DNA of 16,041 nt from Gammaproteobacteria bacterium (lineage in GTDB: Bacteria; Pseudomonadota; Gammaproteobacteria; Steroidobacterales; Steroidobacteraceae): positions 1 through 16,041 of the forward strand of contig RGYP01000014.1 in NCBI GenBank assembly GCA_010031985.1, given 5' to 3'. Every line of letters begins with the position of its first letter. Positions within the stretch are counted from its first letter, which is position 1. The position numbers and the translations under genes were made by a program. Positions 7,371 to 13,747 of the stretch are shown one piece after another. Below the pieces are notes generated by a model, which worked only from the letters and a program-made list of their open reading frames with translations, was not told where the DNA came from and ran no database searches.

Positions 7371-8063
7371 ATGCGAATCCACAGCGCCGATTTCATCGCC
7401 GGTGCTGCCGCAGCTCGCGGCGTGGCCATCGTCATCGACGTGTTTCGGGCCTGCTCACTGCAGGCGCACGCCCTCGCTCGCGGCGCGGACTGTGTGCTGC
7501 CCGTCGAAGACGTCGAAGAGGCGAGGGCGCTGAAGCGCGCGCACCCCGACTGGCTGCTGGCGGGTGAGCGACATGCGCGACGCTTGCCCGGTTTCGATTG
7601 CGGCAATTCACCGACCGAAATCCTCGCCGCAGAACTTCGTAGCCGAACCGTGATTCACACCACCCACGCGGGAACTCAGGGGCTGATGGCGGCATCGCGC
7701 GTCGCAAGCCACGTGTTCACGGGTGCTTTCGTCAACGGCCCCGCCACCGTTGCGGCCGTGAAGGCGTTGGCGCCCGACGAGGTGACGGTGATCGCGATGG
7801 GTCACGAGGCCCGCGAGCGTTGTACCGAGGACGATCTTTGCCGCGAGTGGTTGATCGCCGCGCTCGCCGATCGACCCTTCGAGCTCGGCGATCTGCGCGC
7901 ACGCCTGAGGTCGGCGCCCGCAGCCGCCAAATTCTTTGATTCGGCAGCAGACTGGGCGCCCCTGCGGGACTTCGACTTGTGCACGGAAGTCGATTCGGTG
8001 CCCTTTGCCGTGTATCTCCTGCCGTCGGCTTCGGGTCGGCCAGCGTTGCGTCGTCACGCATGA
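7371..8063 (+). CDS. ComB-like (2-phosphosulfolactate phosphatase family) protein
   Basis: This 230 aa protein resembles the ComB family, a Mg-dependent acid phosphatase fold known from coenzyme M synthesis. Visible marks are IVIDVFRACS (20-29), LLAGERHARRLPGFDCGNSPTE read as two blocks (62-69 and 72-82), HTTHAGTQG (96-104) and CTEDDLC (151-157). In the family the HTTHAGTQG position is usually a TTTNGT-like block, so the active-site loop is altered. Nothing nearby suggests coenzyme M synthesis, and the true substrate is unknown. ATG 7371 was chosen because it directly precedes the family N-terminus. The stop overlaps the next gene's start by 4 bases (ATGA). Confidence 0.75.
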   Translation: MRIHSADFIAGAAAARGVAIVIDVFRACSLQAHALARGADCVLPVEDVEEARALKRAHPDWLLAGERHARRLPGFDCGNSPTEILAAELRSRTVIHTTHAGTQGLMAASRVASHVFTGAFVNGPATVAAVKALAPDEVTVIAMGHEARERCTEDDLCREWLIAALADRPFELGDLRARLRSAPAAAKFFDSAADWAPLRDFDLCTEVDSVPFAVYLLPSASGRPALRRHA

Positions 8064-8680
8064 ATACCCCGCGCGACGCCGTGCCTCACAACGTCGTGTT
8101 CGACATCGGTTGGGTACTGGTGCATCTGGCACCTGCGCCTTTGCTGACGCTGCTTCGCGAGCACGGCGCCGGCGTCGAGCGACTGGACGAGGTCACGAGC
8201 CGCATCGATTTGCACGAGCACGAGAGCGGGCGTCTCGATGGAGCGGGACTCCTCGCCAACATCGCGCGCCTCGCGCCCCGGGAGCCGACCGCGGAGGCGG
8301 TGGCCGCCGCCTGGATCGACATGTTCGATCCGCAGCCCGCGATGTTTGCCTTGGCGCAGCGCCTGCGTCGTCGCCATCGGGTCTATCTTTTGTCGAACGT
8401 CGGTGATTTGCATTGGGCGGAGCTGCGGCGGCGTTTCGCTCTGCATGAGCTCGGGCACGACGTCATCACTTCGTTCGAGGCCGGCGTCATGAAGCCGTAC
8501 GCCGGCATCTACGAGCAGGCCGAGCGTCGCTTCGCGCTGCAGCCAGAGTCGACCGTGTTCATCGACGATCGTGCCGAGAACGTCGAGGCCGTGCGCCAGC
8601 GCGGCTGGCACGGCATCATCCACGTGAACCACGACCGGACGGTCGCCGCCTTGCGCGCGCTCGGCGTCGACCCGGAGTGA
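8060..8680 (+). CDS. HAD-IA family hydrolase (YihX-like phosphatase)
   Basis: This 206 aa cytoplasmic phosphatase is of the haloacid dehalogenase superfamily. Motif I is VVFDIGWVLV (12-21) with nucleophile D15 and Gly at the position of the usual second Asp, as in E. coli YihX (DLGNV). Motif II is LLSN (110-113), motif III is the lysine in GVMKPYAGIYE (K145), and motif IV is FIDDRAENVEAV (167-178). An insertion between motifs I and II, with LHEHESGRLDGAGLL, is the helical cap typical of this subfamily. The substrate is unknown; sugar phosphates are the usual ones. ATG at 8060 overlaps the ComB-like stop by 4 bases, so these two phosphatases are probably translationally coupled. Confidence 0.9.
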   Translation: MNTPRDAVPHNVVFDIGWVLVHLAPAPLLTLLREHGAGVERLDEVTSRIDLHEHESGRLDGAGLLANIARLAPREPTAEAVAAAWIDMFDPQPAMFALAQRLRRRHRVYLLSNVGDLHWAELRRRFALHELGHDVITSFEAGVMKPYAGIYEQAERRFALQPESTVFIDDRAENVEAVRQRGWHGIIHVNHDRTVAALRALGVDPE

Positions 8681-8684
8681 CCTC

Positions 8685-9035
8685 ATGCCCGTGATCGCCA
8701 CGACCGTCGGCTTGCTCGTCATGTCGAATGTCTTCATGACCTTCGCTTGGTACGCGCACCTCAAGAATCTCAACGATAGACCCTGGTGGATTGCGGCGCT
8801 CCTGAGCTGGGGCATCGCGCTCTTCGAGTACCTGTTGCAGGTGCCCGCGAACAGAATCGGCTACACCGAGTTGTCGCTGGCGCAGCTCAAGATCTTGCAG
8901 GAAGTGGTGACGCTCTCCGTGTTCGTGCCTTTCGCGATCCTCTACATGCGCGAACCGATCAAGCTCGATTATCTTTGGGCGGCACTATGCATCATGGGTG
9001 CCGTGTACTTCATCTTCCGCAGCCCGGCCGCATGA
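8685..9035 (+). CDS. DUF486 / DMT-family small membrane protein
   Basis: This is a 116 aa hydrophobic protein with four predicted membrane helices (about residues 3-22, 34-52, 66-84 and 95-113). The pattern FAWYAHLKNLNDRPWWIAALLSW with FEYLLQVPANRIGY, read in short blocks, is typical of DUF486. These proteins are relatives of the DMT transporters with unknown function. The start is ATG with GGAG at 8674-8677, seven bases upstream, and the HAD gene stops 4 bases before it. The stop overlaps the start of the HIT gene by 4 bases (ATGA). Confidence 0.9.
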   Translation: MPVIATTVGLLVMSNVFMTFAWYAHLKNLNDRPWWIAALLSWGIALFEYLLQVPANRIGYTELSLAQLKILQEVVTLSVFVPFAILYMREPIKLDYLWAALCIMGAVYFIFRSPAA

Positions 9036-9493
9036 GCACCGTCGATCGACCCACGGCGAAACCCACTGCCATTCACCGTCGCGTCGAAGCGTTGCGCCGG
9101 GGCCTCGAGCCGAGCTGCATCGCGCGGCTCGAGTCGGGCTGGGCCGTGTTCGGTGAGCGACAATTTTTACGTGGCTACGCCTTGTTGCTGCCCGACCCGG
9201 TGGTGGCGACACTCAATGATTTGCCGCCGGCGGCGCGCGTACAGTTTCTCGCCGACATGGCGCGGCTCGGCGATGCACTGCTCGCCGTGACCGGTGCGCT
9301 GCGTATCAATTACGCCATGTTCGGCAATCTCGAACCCGCCCTGCACGCGCACGTGGTCCCGCGCTATCGTGAGGAGCCGTCGCCGCTGGACGTGGCGCAC
9401 CCTTGGGCCTACGACTGGTCGAGCGCGCCGATCTTCGATGCCGAGCGCGAGCGTGATCTGCTGAGCGCGGTGCGCGCGGCGCTGTCGGTGTAG
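9032..9493 (+). CDS. HIT-family nucleotide-binding hydrolase
   Basis: This 153 aa protein belongs to the histidine triad (HIT) family, which hydrolyses or transfers nucleoside monophosphates. The block EPALHAHVVPRY (101-112) holds H105 and H107, followed by the family-typical Pro-Arg. The first histidine of the classic HxHxH triad appears replaced by Ala (A103), leaving H105 as the expected catalytic residue. An N-terminal PTAIHRRVEALRRGL segment precedes the WAVFGERQFLRGYALLLP strand pair. The start overlaps the DUF486 stop by 4 bases. The gene is the last of the long plus-strand run and converges on the Lrp gene. Confidence 0.82.
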   Translation: MSTVDRPTAKPTAIHRRVEALRRGLEPSCIARLESGWAVFGERQFLRGYALLLPDPVVATLNDLPPAARVQFLADMARLGDALLAVTGALRINYAMFGNLEPALHAHVVPRYREEPSPLDVAHPWAYDWSSAPIFDAERERDLLSAVRAALSV

Positions 9494-9506
9494 CCCCGAC
9501 TCGGGG
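9494..9506. terminator. Weak hairpin between convergent HIT and Lrp genes
   Basis: CCCCG ACT CGGGG forms a five-pair stem with a three-base loop, placed directly after the HIT stop and 4 bases before the end of the Lrp gene. It is symmetric, so it could act in both directions. Neither strand has a clear U-tract, so a full intrinsic terminator is doubtful. Confidence 0.4.
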
Positions 9507-9510
9507 TCGA

Positions 9511-9978
9511 TCAGGCGAGCGGCGCGTAGGCGAGCGGCAAGGCCGTCGTCGACTTGATGGTCTCGAGGGAAAAGCTCGCGCTCACGTCGAGCATCTCGAG
9601 TGCGCCGATCAGGCGCTTGTAGACGGCGTCGTAACCCTCGATGTCGGGAACCACGATGCGCAGCAGATAGTCGACGTCGCCGCTCATGCGGTGCAACTCG
9701 GTCACTTCGGGCAAGTCGCGAACCACTTTGGCGAAGCGCTCGTACCACGCGGCGCTGTGGCTCGGCGCCTTGATGGTGACGAACACGGTGGTGCCGACGT
9801 TGAGTGCGCGCGCATCGAGCAGCGCCACCGTTCGGCGGATGACCCCGGTCTCGCGCAGACGTTGGATGCGACGCCAGCAGGGCGCTTTGGAGAGCCCGAC
9901 GCGCTCGGCGATCTCGGTTGCCGTCAGGCTGGCGTCTTTCTGCAGCACGTCCAGAATTTTGCGATCGAGCTTATCCAT
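9511..9978 (-). CDS. Lrp/AsnC-family transcriptional regulator
   Basis: This 155 aa regulator reads MDKLDRKILDVLQKDASLTATEIAERV, in short blocks, at its N-terminus. The helix-turn-helix spans about residues 16-42 (TATEIAERVGLSKAPCWRRIQRL). The C-terminal RAM ligand-binding domain spans about 63-142, with MSGDVDYLLRIVVPD (98-112). The start is the ATG at 9978. The frame continues 41 codons upstream into the divergent intergenic region, and that extension lacks family similarity. It converges with the HIT gene and is divergent from the DUF6356 gene. Such regulators commonly bind in divergent regions and control themselves, a neighbour or amino-acid genes. The ligand is not known. Confidence 0.93.
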   Translation of the reverse strand: MDKLDRKILDVLQKDASLTATEIAERVGLSKAPCWRRIQRLRETGVIRRTVALLDARALNVGTTVFVTIKAPSHSAAWYERFAKVVRDLPEVTELHRMSGDVDYLLRIVVPDIEGYDAVYKRLIGALEMLDVSASFSLETIKSTTALPLAYAPLA

Positions 9979-9987
9979 GAGATTAAA

Positions 9988-10013
9988 TTTCTTGAATAAA
10001 CGGTTGTAAGAAA
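9988..10013. promoter_or_regulatory. Imperfect palindrome, candidate Lrp-type operator
   Basis: TTTCTT (9988-9993) and AAGAAA (10008-10013) form an inverted repeat with a 14-base spacer, and extending the arms inward to nine bases gives 7 of 9 matches. The repeat lies just upstream of the Lrp start. That is where an autoregulatory site would sit, though Lrp-family sites are degenerate and this one was not tested. Confidence 0.4.
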
Positions 10014-10055
10014 CAATGTTGCGCATCATGCACCGCGGGCCGCTGACTTCGCAAC

Positions 10056-10074
10056 CCTGTAGCCGTGATACAGG
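10056..10074. repeat. Inverted repeat before DUF6356
   Basis: CCTGTA (10056-10061) and TACAGG (10069-10074) form a perfect six-base inverted repeat with a seven-base spacer, 16 bases before the DUF6356 ATG. It could be a regulator site or an mRNA hairpin close to the ribosome binding site. A six-base match may also be chance. Confidence 0.35.
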
Positions 10075-10090
10075 ACTATCTTTGAAAGCC

Positions 10091-10330
10091 ATGAAGCTCA
10101 CGCGCCTGTTCTGCGAACATCCGGCCTCGGTCGGCGAAAGTTACTTCGGGCATTTGCTTCAGGCAGGCAGCTTCGGCCTGCGAATGGTGGTCGCAGGGCT
10201 CGCCTGCGTACTGCACGGGTTGCTGCCCTTCCTGTTCGTGACCACGGGCTCCGATGCCATCAAGGGTCTCAACGAGGAGTTGAGCTCGCGTCGTGCCAAG
10301 GCCCTGCGGGGCGAGGCCGTGATCCGCTAG
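10091..10330 (+). CDS. DUF6356 family small membrane protein
   Basis: This is a 79 aa protein. Its sequence MKLTRLFCEHPASVGESYFGHLL, read in short blocks, followed by FGLRMVVAGLACVLHGLLPFLFV, is typical of DUF6356, a family of unknown function. It has one long hydrophobic stretch (about residues 27-49) that probably spans the inner membrane. The ATG at 10091 with GAAAG just upstream is preferred over the earlier in-frame ATG at 10016, whose 25 extra residues lie across the intergenic repeats and lack family similarity. It is divergent from the Lrp gene. Confidence 0.8.
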   Translation: MKLTRLFCEHPASVGESYFGHLLQAGSFGLRMVVAGLACVLHGLLPFLFVTTGSDAIKGLNEELSSRRAKALRGEAVIR

Positions 10331-10336
10331 ACTGCG

Positions 10337-10353
10337 CGGCGGATTCACCGCCG
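10337..10353 (+). repeat. Hairpin between DUF6356 and the RlmI-like gene
   Basis: CGGCGG ATTCA CCGCCG is a perfect six-pair stem with a five-base loop, located after the DUF6356 stop and 10 bases before the TTG start of the next gene. There is no U-tract, so it may be a weak terminator or a structure affecting translation of the downstream gene. Confidence 0.4.
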
Positions 10354-10363
10354 GGATGTCCCC

Positions 10364-11602
10364 TTGTCTGCTGCCCATTCCTCGAGAGATCACTCGAGCT
10401 TGCCGGAGTTGCGACTGCGTCGTGGCGAAGACAGGCGTCTGCGCGCGGGGCATCTCTGGGTGTTCAGCAATGAAATCGATGTCGCGGCGACGCCGCTCGC
10501 GAGCTTCGAGCCCGGTGCGCAGGTGCGTGTGCTCAGCGATCGAGGTCAGTCGCTCGGGGTGGCCTATCTCAACCCGGCGACGTTGATCGCTGCGCGCATT
10601 CTGGCGCGCGATGCCGACGGCCCGCTCGGACGCAAATGGCTGGCGGGGCGCCTGCGACAGGCGCTCGCCCTGCGCGAGAGTTGTTCGCAGAGCGCGCATT
10701 ACCGGTGGGTGTTCGGCGAATCCGATGGCTTGCCCGGACTCGTGCTCGATCGCTACGGCGACATCGTCGTCGGGCAGATCGCGACTTTGGGCATGGAGCG
10801 TCTGCAGAGCGAAATCGAGGCGGCGATTCGTGAGGTTCTCGATCCGGCGGTGCTGCTGTGGAAGAACGACTCGGGCGCACGCGCGCTCGAGGGCTTGCCG
10901 GAGCGCGTGCAACTTGCCTGGGGTGAGCTGCCAGAACAGGTCTCGGTACGCGAAGTTTTGCCCGCAGGTCCGACCCTGAACTTCGCGGTCGATCTCGCCG
11001 GCGGGCAAAAGACGGGCTGGTTTTTCGATCAGACTTTCAACCGCAGCTTGCTGCCACGATTTCTTCGAGCCGGCGCACGCGTGCTCGATGTCTGCAGTTA
11101 TGCGGGCGGTTGGGCGACCACTGCAGCCGCCGCCGGTGCCCGGGAAGTCGGCTGCGTCGATTCCTCTGCCTCGGCGCTCGCGCTCGCGGCGCGCAACGTC
11201 GGCGCCAACACCCCACTGACGGCGGTACTGCATCGGGGTGATGCGTTCGAGGTGCTCGCGGCGCTTGCGGAAACCGGTGAGCGTTACGACGCGGTCATCG
11301 TCGATCCGCCTGCATTCATCAAGCGGCGCAAGGAGATTCCGCAGGGTCAGGCCGCTTATCGCAAGCTGAATCAGCTCGCGCTGCGTGTGCTCGAGCCCGG
11401 CGGCTTGTTGGTGTCCTGCTCGTGCTCGCATCACCTTGCGAGCGAGGATCTGCTCGCCGCCATTCAGGGCGCGGCCCGACACGTCGATCGTTTCGTGCAG
11501 GTACTGTACGAGGGCGGCCAGTCGCCCGATCATCCGCGCCATCCGGCGATACCCGAGACCCGTTACCTCAAAGCGTTTTTCTGCCGCGTTTCGCGCGGCT
11601 AG
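10364..11602 (+). CDS. 23S rRNA (cytosine) methyltransferase RlmI-like, PUA plus SAM domains
   Basis: This 412 aa enzyme matches the class I rRNA methyltransferases of the RlmI type, which in E. coli makes m5C1962 of 23S rRNA. An N-terminal PUA-like domain (about 14-90; RAGHLWVFSNEI) is followed by the block FGESDGLPGLVLDRYGD (117-133). The SAM domain holds GGQKTGWFFDQ (213-223), motif I LDVCSYAGGW (241-250), DPPAF (314-318) and the SCSCSHH cysteine block (351-357). The C-terminal YLKAFFCRV is typical. The start is TTG at 10364 or possibly TTG at 10400. No ATG fits. E. coli RlmI is 396 aa. It is followed 17 bases later by lgt. Confidence 0.9.
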   Translation: MSAAHSSRDHSSLPELRLRRGEDRRLRAGHLWVFSNEIDVAATPLASFEPGAQVRVLSDRGQSLGVAYLNPATLIAARILARDADGPLGRKWLAGRLRQALALRESCSQSAHYRWVFGESDGLPGLVLDRYGDIVVGQIATLGMERLQSEIEAAIREVLDPAVLLWKNDSGARALEGLPERVQLAWGELPEQVSVREVLPAGPTLNFAVDLAGGQKTGWFFDQTFNRSLLPRFLRAGARVLDVCSYAGGWATTAAAAGAREVGCVDSSASALALAARNVGANTPLTAVLHRGDAFEVLAALAETGERYDAVIVDPPAFIKRRKEIPQGQAAYRKLNQLALRVLEPGGLLVSCSCSHHLASEDLLAAIQGAARHVDRFVQVLYEGGQSPDHPRHPAIPETRYLKAFFCRVSRG

Positions 11603-11619
11603 AAGTTAGAATTCGGTCG

Positions 11620-12417
11620 ATGATCGCCTACCCCGGCTTCGATCCCGTCGCGCTCGATCTCGGCCCCCTCAAGGTGCGCTGGTACGGCATCACCTACCTC
11701 GTGGCTTTTGCTGCGGCGTGGTGGTTGGCGCGACGTCGCGCGGCACTGCCCGGATCGACCTGGAATCCGCTCGATGTCGACGATTTTCTTTTCTACACCA
11801 TGCTCGGCGTGATCTTCGGCGGTCGCATCGGCTACGTTTTCTTTTATGGCCTCGAATATTGGCAGCAGGATCCCTGGTATCCGCTGCGCATCACCGAAGG
11901 CGGCATGTCGTTCCATGGCGGCCTGATCGGCGTGCTGGTCGCACTCGCGGTGTTTGCTCTGCGCCGCGGTCGGCAGATCGCCGACGTATTCGACTTTGCC
12001 GCCGCATTGCCGGGACTCGGAATTTTCTCGGTGCGCGTCGGCAATTTCATCAATGGTGAACTTTGGGGTAAGCCTGCCGAGTTGCCGTGGACGATGATGG
12101 TCGATGGCGTTGCGCGACATCCGACGCAACTTTACGAGGCGGCGCTCGAAGGCCTGCTGCTCGCGGCCGTGCTCTGGTGGTTCACGAGCCGTGATCGCCC
12201 GCGCCTCGCGCCCTCGGGCTTGTTCTTGGTGATGTACGCATTCGGCCGCTTGACCGTGGAATTTTGGCGGTTGCCCGACGCACACATCGGCTATCTGGCG
12301 GGCGGCTGGCTCACCATGGGCCACGTGTTGACGCTGCCGATGCTGCTTGCCGGCGTCGCACTGCTGGTGATCGCTTATCGCCGCAACGAGCCCTCCGGTA
12401 ATCGCAGCCCCGCATGA
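11620..12417 (+). CDS. lgt: Prolipoprotein diacylglyceryl transferase
   Basis: This 265 aa inner-membrane enzyme transfers diacylglycerol from phosphatidylglycerol to the lipobox cysteine of prolipoproteins. Family marks are LGPLKVRWYGITY (14-26), FGGRIGYVFFY (66-76), the MSFHGGLIG block with H99 (96-104) and the Lgt signature RVGNFINGELWG with R139 and N142 (139-150). RHPTQLYEA (166-174) and MYAFGRLTVEFWR with Y206 and R210 (205-217) match the essential C-terminal site. Several membrane helices are visible. The ATG at 11620 is chosen because the N-terminus matches the family. The stop overlaps the thyA start by 4 bases (ATGA). Confidence 0.97.
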   Translation: MIAYPGFDPVALDLGPLKVRWYGITYLVAFAAAWWLARRRAALPGSTWNPLDVDDFLFYTMLGVIFGGRIGYVFFYGLEYWQQDPWYPLRITEGGMSFHGGLIGVLVALAVFALRRGRQIADVFDFAAALPGLGIFSVRVGNFINGELWGKPAELPWTMMVDGVARHPTQLYEAALEGLLLAAVLWWFTSRDRPRLAPSGLFLVMYAFGRLTVEFWRLPDAHIGYLAGGWLTMGHVLTLPMLLAGVALLVIAYRRNEPSGNRSPA

Positions 12418-13208
12418 AGCAGTACCACGATCTCATGGCCCACGTGCGCGAGCACGGCACACGCAAGACCGATCGCACGGGCACGGGCACGCTATCGGTG
12501 TTTGGCCATCAGATGCGCTTCGATCTGCGCGCCGGCTTTCCGCTCGTCACCACCAAAAAAATCCACCTGAAATCGGTGGTGCACGAATTGTTGTGGTTTC
12601 TGCGCGGCGACACCAACACCGCCTATCTGCGCGAGAACGGCGTCACCATCTGGGACGAATGGGCCGACGCCGACGGCAATCTCGGGCCCGTTTACGGCAA
12701 GCAGTGGCGCTCGTGGCCGACGCCGGACGGCGGCAGTATCGATCAGATGTCCGAAGTGCTGCGTCAACTGCGCAGCCAACCCGACTCGCGACGCATCATC
12801 GTCAGCGCCTGGAACGTCGGTGAGCTCTCGCAGATGGCGCTCATGCCGTGTCACGCGTTTTTCCAGTTCTACGTGGCGGATGGCTGCTTGTCTTGCCAGT
12901 TGTACCAGCGCAGCGCCGACATCTTCCTCGGCGTGCCTTTCAACATCGCCTCCTATGCTCTGCTCACGCACATGGTGGCGCAGCAGTGCGACCTCGGCGT
13001 CGGCGATTTCGTGTGGACTGGGGGCGACTGCCATCTCTATCTCAACCACCTCGAACAAGTGGATCTTCAATTGTCGCGCGATCACTTGCCGCTGCCCGAA
13101 CTCGTGATTCATCGACGACCGACAAGCCTGTTCGATTATTCGTACGACGATTTCGAATTCCGCAATTACCAGCACCACCCAGCCATCCGCGCGCCGGTCG
13201 CGGTCTGA
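12414..13208 (+). CDS. thyA: Thymidylate synthase
   Basis: This cytoplasmic enzyme converts dUMP plus 5,10-methylene-THF into dTMP plus dihydrofolate. It is 264 aa, the same length as E. coli ThyA. The catalytic cysteine lies at residue 146 in MPCHAFFQFYV, the same number as in E. coli. Other marks are DRTGTGTLSVFG (20-31), TTKKIHLKSVVHELLWFLRG in short blocks (46-65), YGKQWRSW (94-101), QRSADIFLGVPFNIASYA (165-182) and GGDCHLYLNH (203-212). It overlaps the lgt stop by 4 bases. The lgt-thyA pairing is a familiar gammaproteobacterial arrangement. Its dihydrofolate product is recycled by DHFR, encoded two genes downstream. Confidence 0.98.
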   Translation: MKQYHDLMAHVREHGTRKTDRTGTGTLSVFGHQMRFDLRAGFPLVTTKKIHLKSVVHELLWFLRGDTNTAYLRENGVTIWDEWADADGNLGPVYGKQWRSWPTPDGGSIDQMSEVLRQLRSQPDSRRIIVSAWNVGELSQMALMPCHAFFQFYVADGCLSCQLYQRSADIFLGVPFNIASYALLTHMVAQQCDLGVGDFVWTGGDCHLYLNHLEQVDLQLSRDHLPLPELVIHRRPTSLFDYSYDDFEFRNYQHHPAIRAPVAV

Positions 13209-13214
13209 AGGAGA
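13208..13214 (+). promoter_or_regulatory. Shine-Dalgarno site of the SET-domain gene
   Basis: AAGGAGA begins on the last base of the thyA stop and lies five bases upstream of GTG 13220. It is one of the best ribosome binding sites in the window and decides the GTG start of the SET-domain gene over the ATG at 13235. Confidence 0.75.
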
Positions 13215-13219
13215 CGATC

Positions 13220-13747
13220 GTGGCGATACCCGAAATGCGCACCAGCGCATGGATCAAAGTCCGCAATTCCCGCATCCATGGCCGGGGCGTTTTTGCCGCG
13301 AAGCGCATCCCCAAGGGCACGCGGGTGATCGAATATCTCGGTGAGCGCATCACGCACAAGGAAGCCGACGAGCGTTACGAGGATCACGATCCGAACGACA
13401 ACCACACTTTTTTGTTCATCGTCGACAGCAAGACGGTGATCGACGCCGGTGTGCAGGGCAACGCTGCCCGCTTCATCAATCACTCCTGCGACGGCAACTG
13501 CGAATCGGTGATCGAGTCGCGACGGGTTTTCATCGAGACGACCCGCCAGATCGAAAAAGGTGAGGAGCTCGGCTACGACTACGAAATCGGTCGCGAGAAA
13601 GACGATCCGCTGAACGTCGACGAGATCTATGCCTGCCGCTGCGGTTCGCCGCAGTGCCGCGGCACCATGCTTTGGCCGGCAGAAGATCCGCGCAAGAAGA
13701 AAAAGCGTCGCAAGGCGGCAAAGAAATCGGCAGCCAAGCGCCGATGA
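13220..13747 (+). CDS. SET-domain protein lysine methyltransferase with basic C-terminal tail
   Basis: This 175 aa protein carries a full SET domain, a fold best known from eukaryotic histone lysine methyltransferases that uses SAM. Visible marks are SRIHGRGVFAAKRIPKGTRVIEYLGE, in short blocks, at about 17-42. ARFINHSCDGNC (83-94) contains the NHSC motif at 87-90, which forms the SAM/pseudoknot site. GEELGYDYEIG (114-124) follows with the active-site tyrosine. The post-SET cysteines are in YACRCGSPQCRG (C139, C141, C146) and with C90 could bind zinc. The tail from about 158 to the end is rich in Lys and Arg (RKKKKRRKAAKKSAAKRR) and may bind nucleic acid or be a methylation target. The gene begins with GTG and a strong Shine-Dalgarno. 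Its stop overlaps folA. Confidence 0.93.
   Translation: MAIPEMRTSAWIKVRNSRIHGRGVFAAKRIPKGTRVIEYLGERITHKEADERYEDHDPNDNHTFLFIVDSKTVIDAGVQGNAARFINHSCDGNCESVIESRRVFIETTRQIEKGEELGYDYEIGREKDDPLNVDEIYACRCGSPQCRGTMLWPAEDPRKKKKRRKAAKKSAAKRR

Larger units (their letters stand above)
9979..10090. promoter_or_regulatory. Divergent promoter/operator region between the Lrp gene and DUF6356
   Basis: This 112-base gap is relatively AT-rich near 9980-10018, unlike its surroundings. It is the longest gene-free stretch in the window and must carry the promoters for both divergent genes. One candidate for the plus gene is TTGAAT (9992-9997), but no -10 with good spacing was certain. It contains the two inverted repeats listed separately. 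Confidence 0.6.

Noticed and set aside
10016..10090. 25-codon N-terminal extension of the DUF6356 protein from ATG 10016
   Set aside because: It runs through the AT-rich intergenic region and the inverted repeat and has no family similarity.
9979..10101. 41-codon N-terminal extension of the Lrp-type regulator
   Set aside because: It crosses the divergent promoter region and overlaps the start of the DUF6356 gene; MDKLDRKIL is the family N-terminus.
10076..11542. 488-residue minus-strand ORF opposite the RlmI-like gene
   Set aside because: It shadows a well supported plus-strand gene in GC-rich sequence and shows no family motif.
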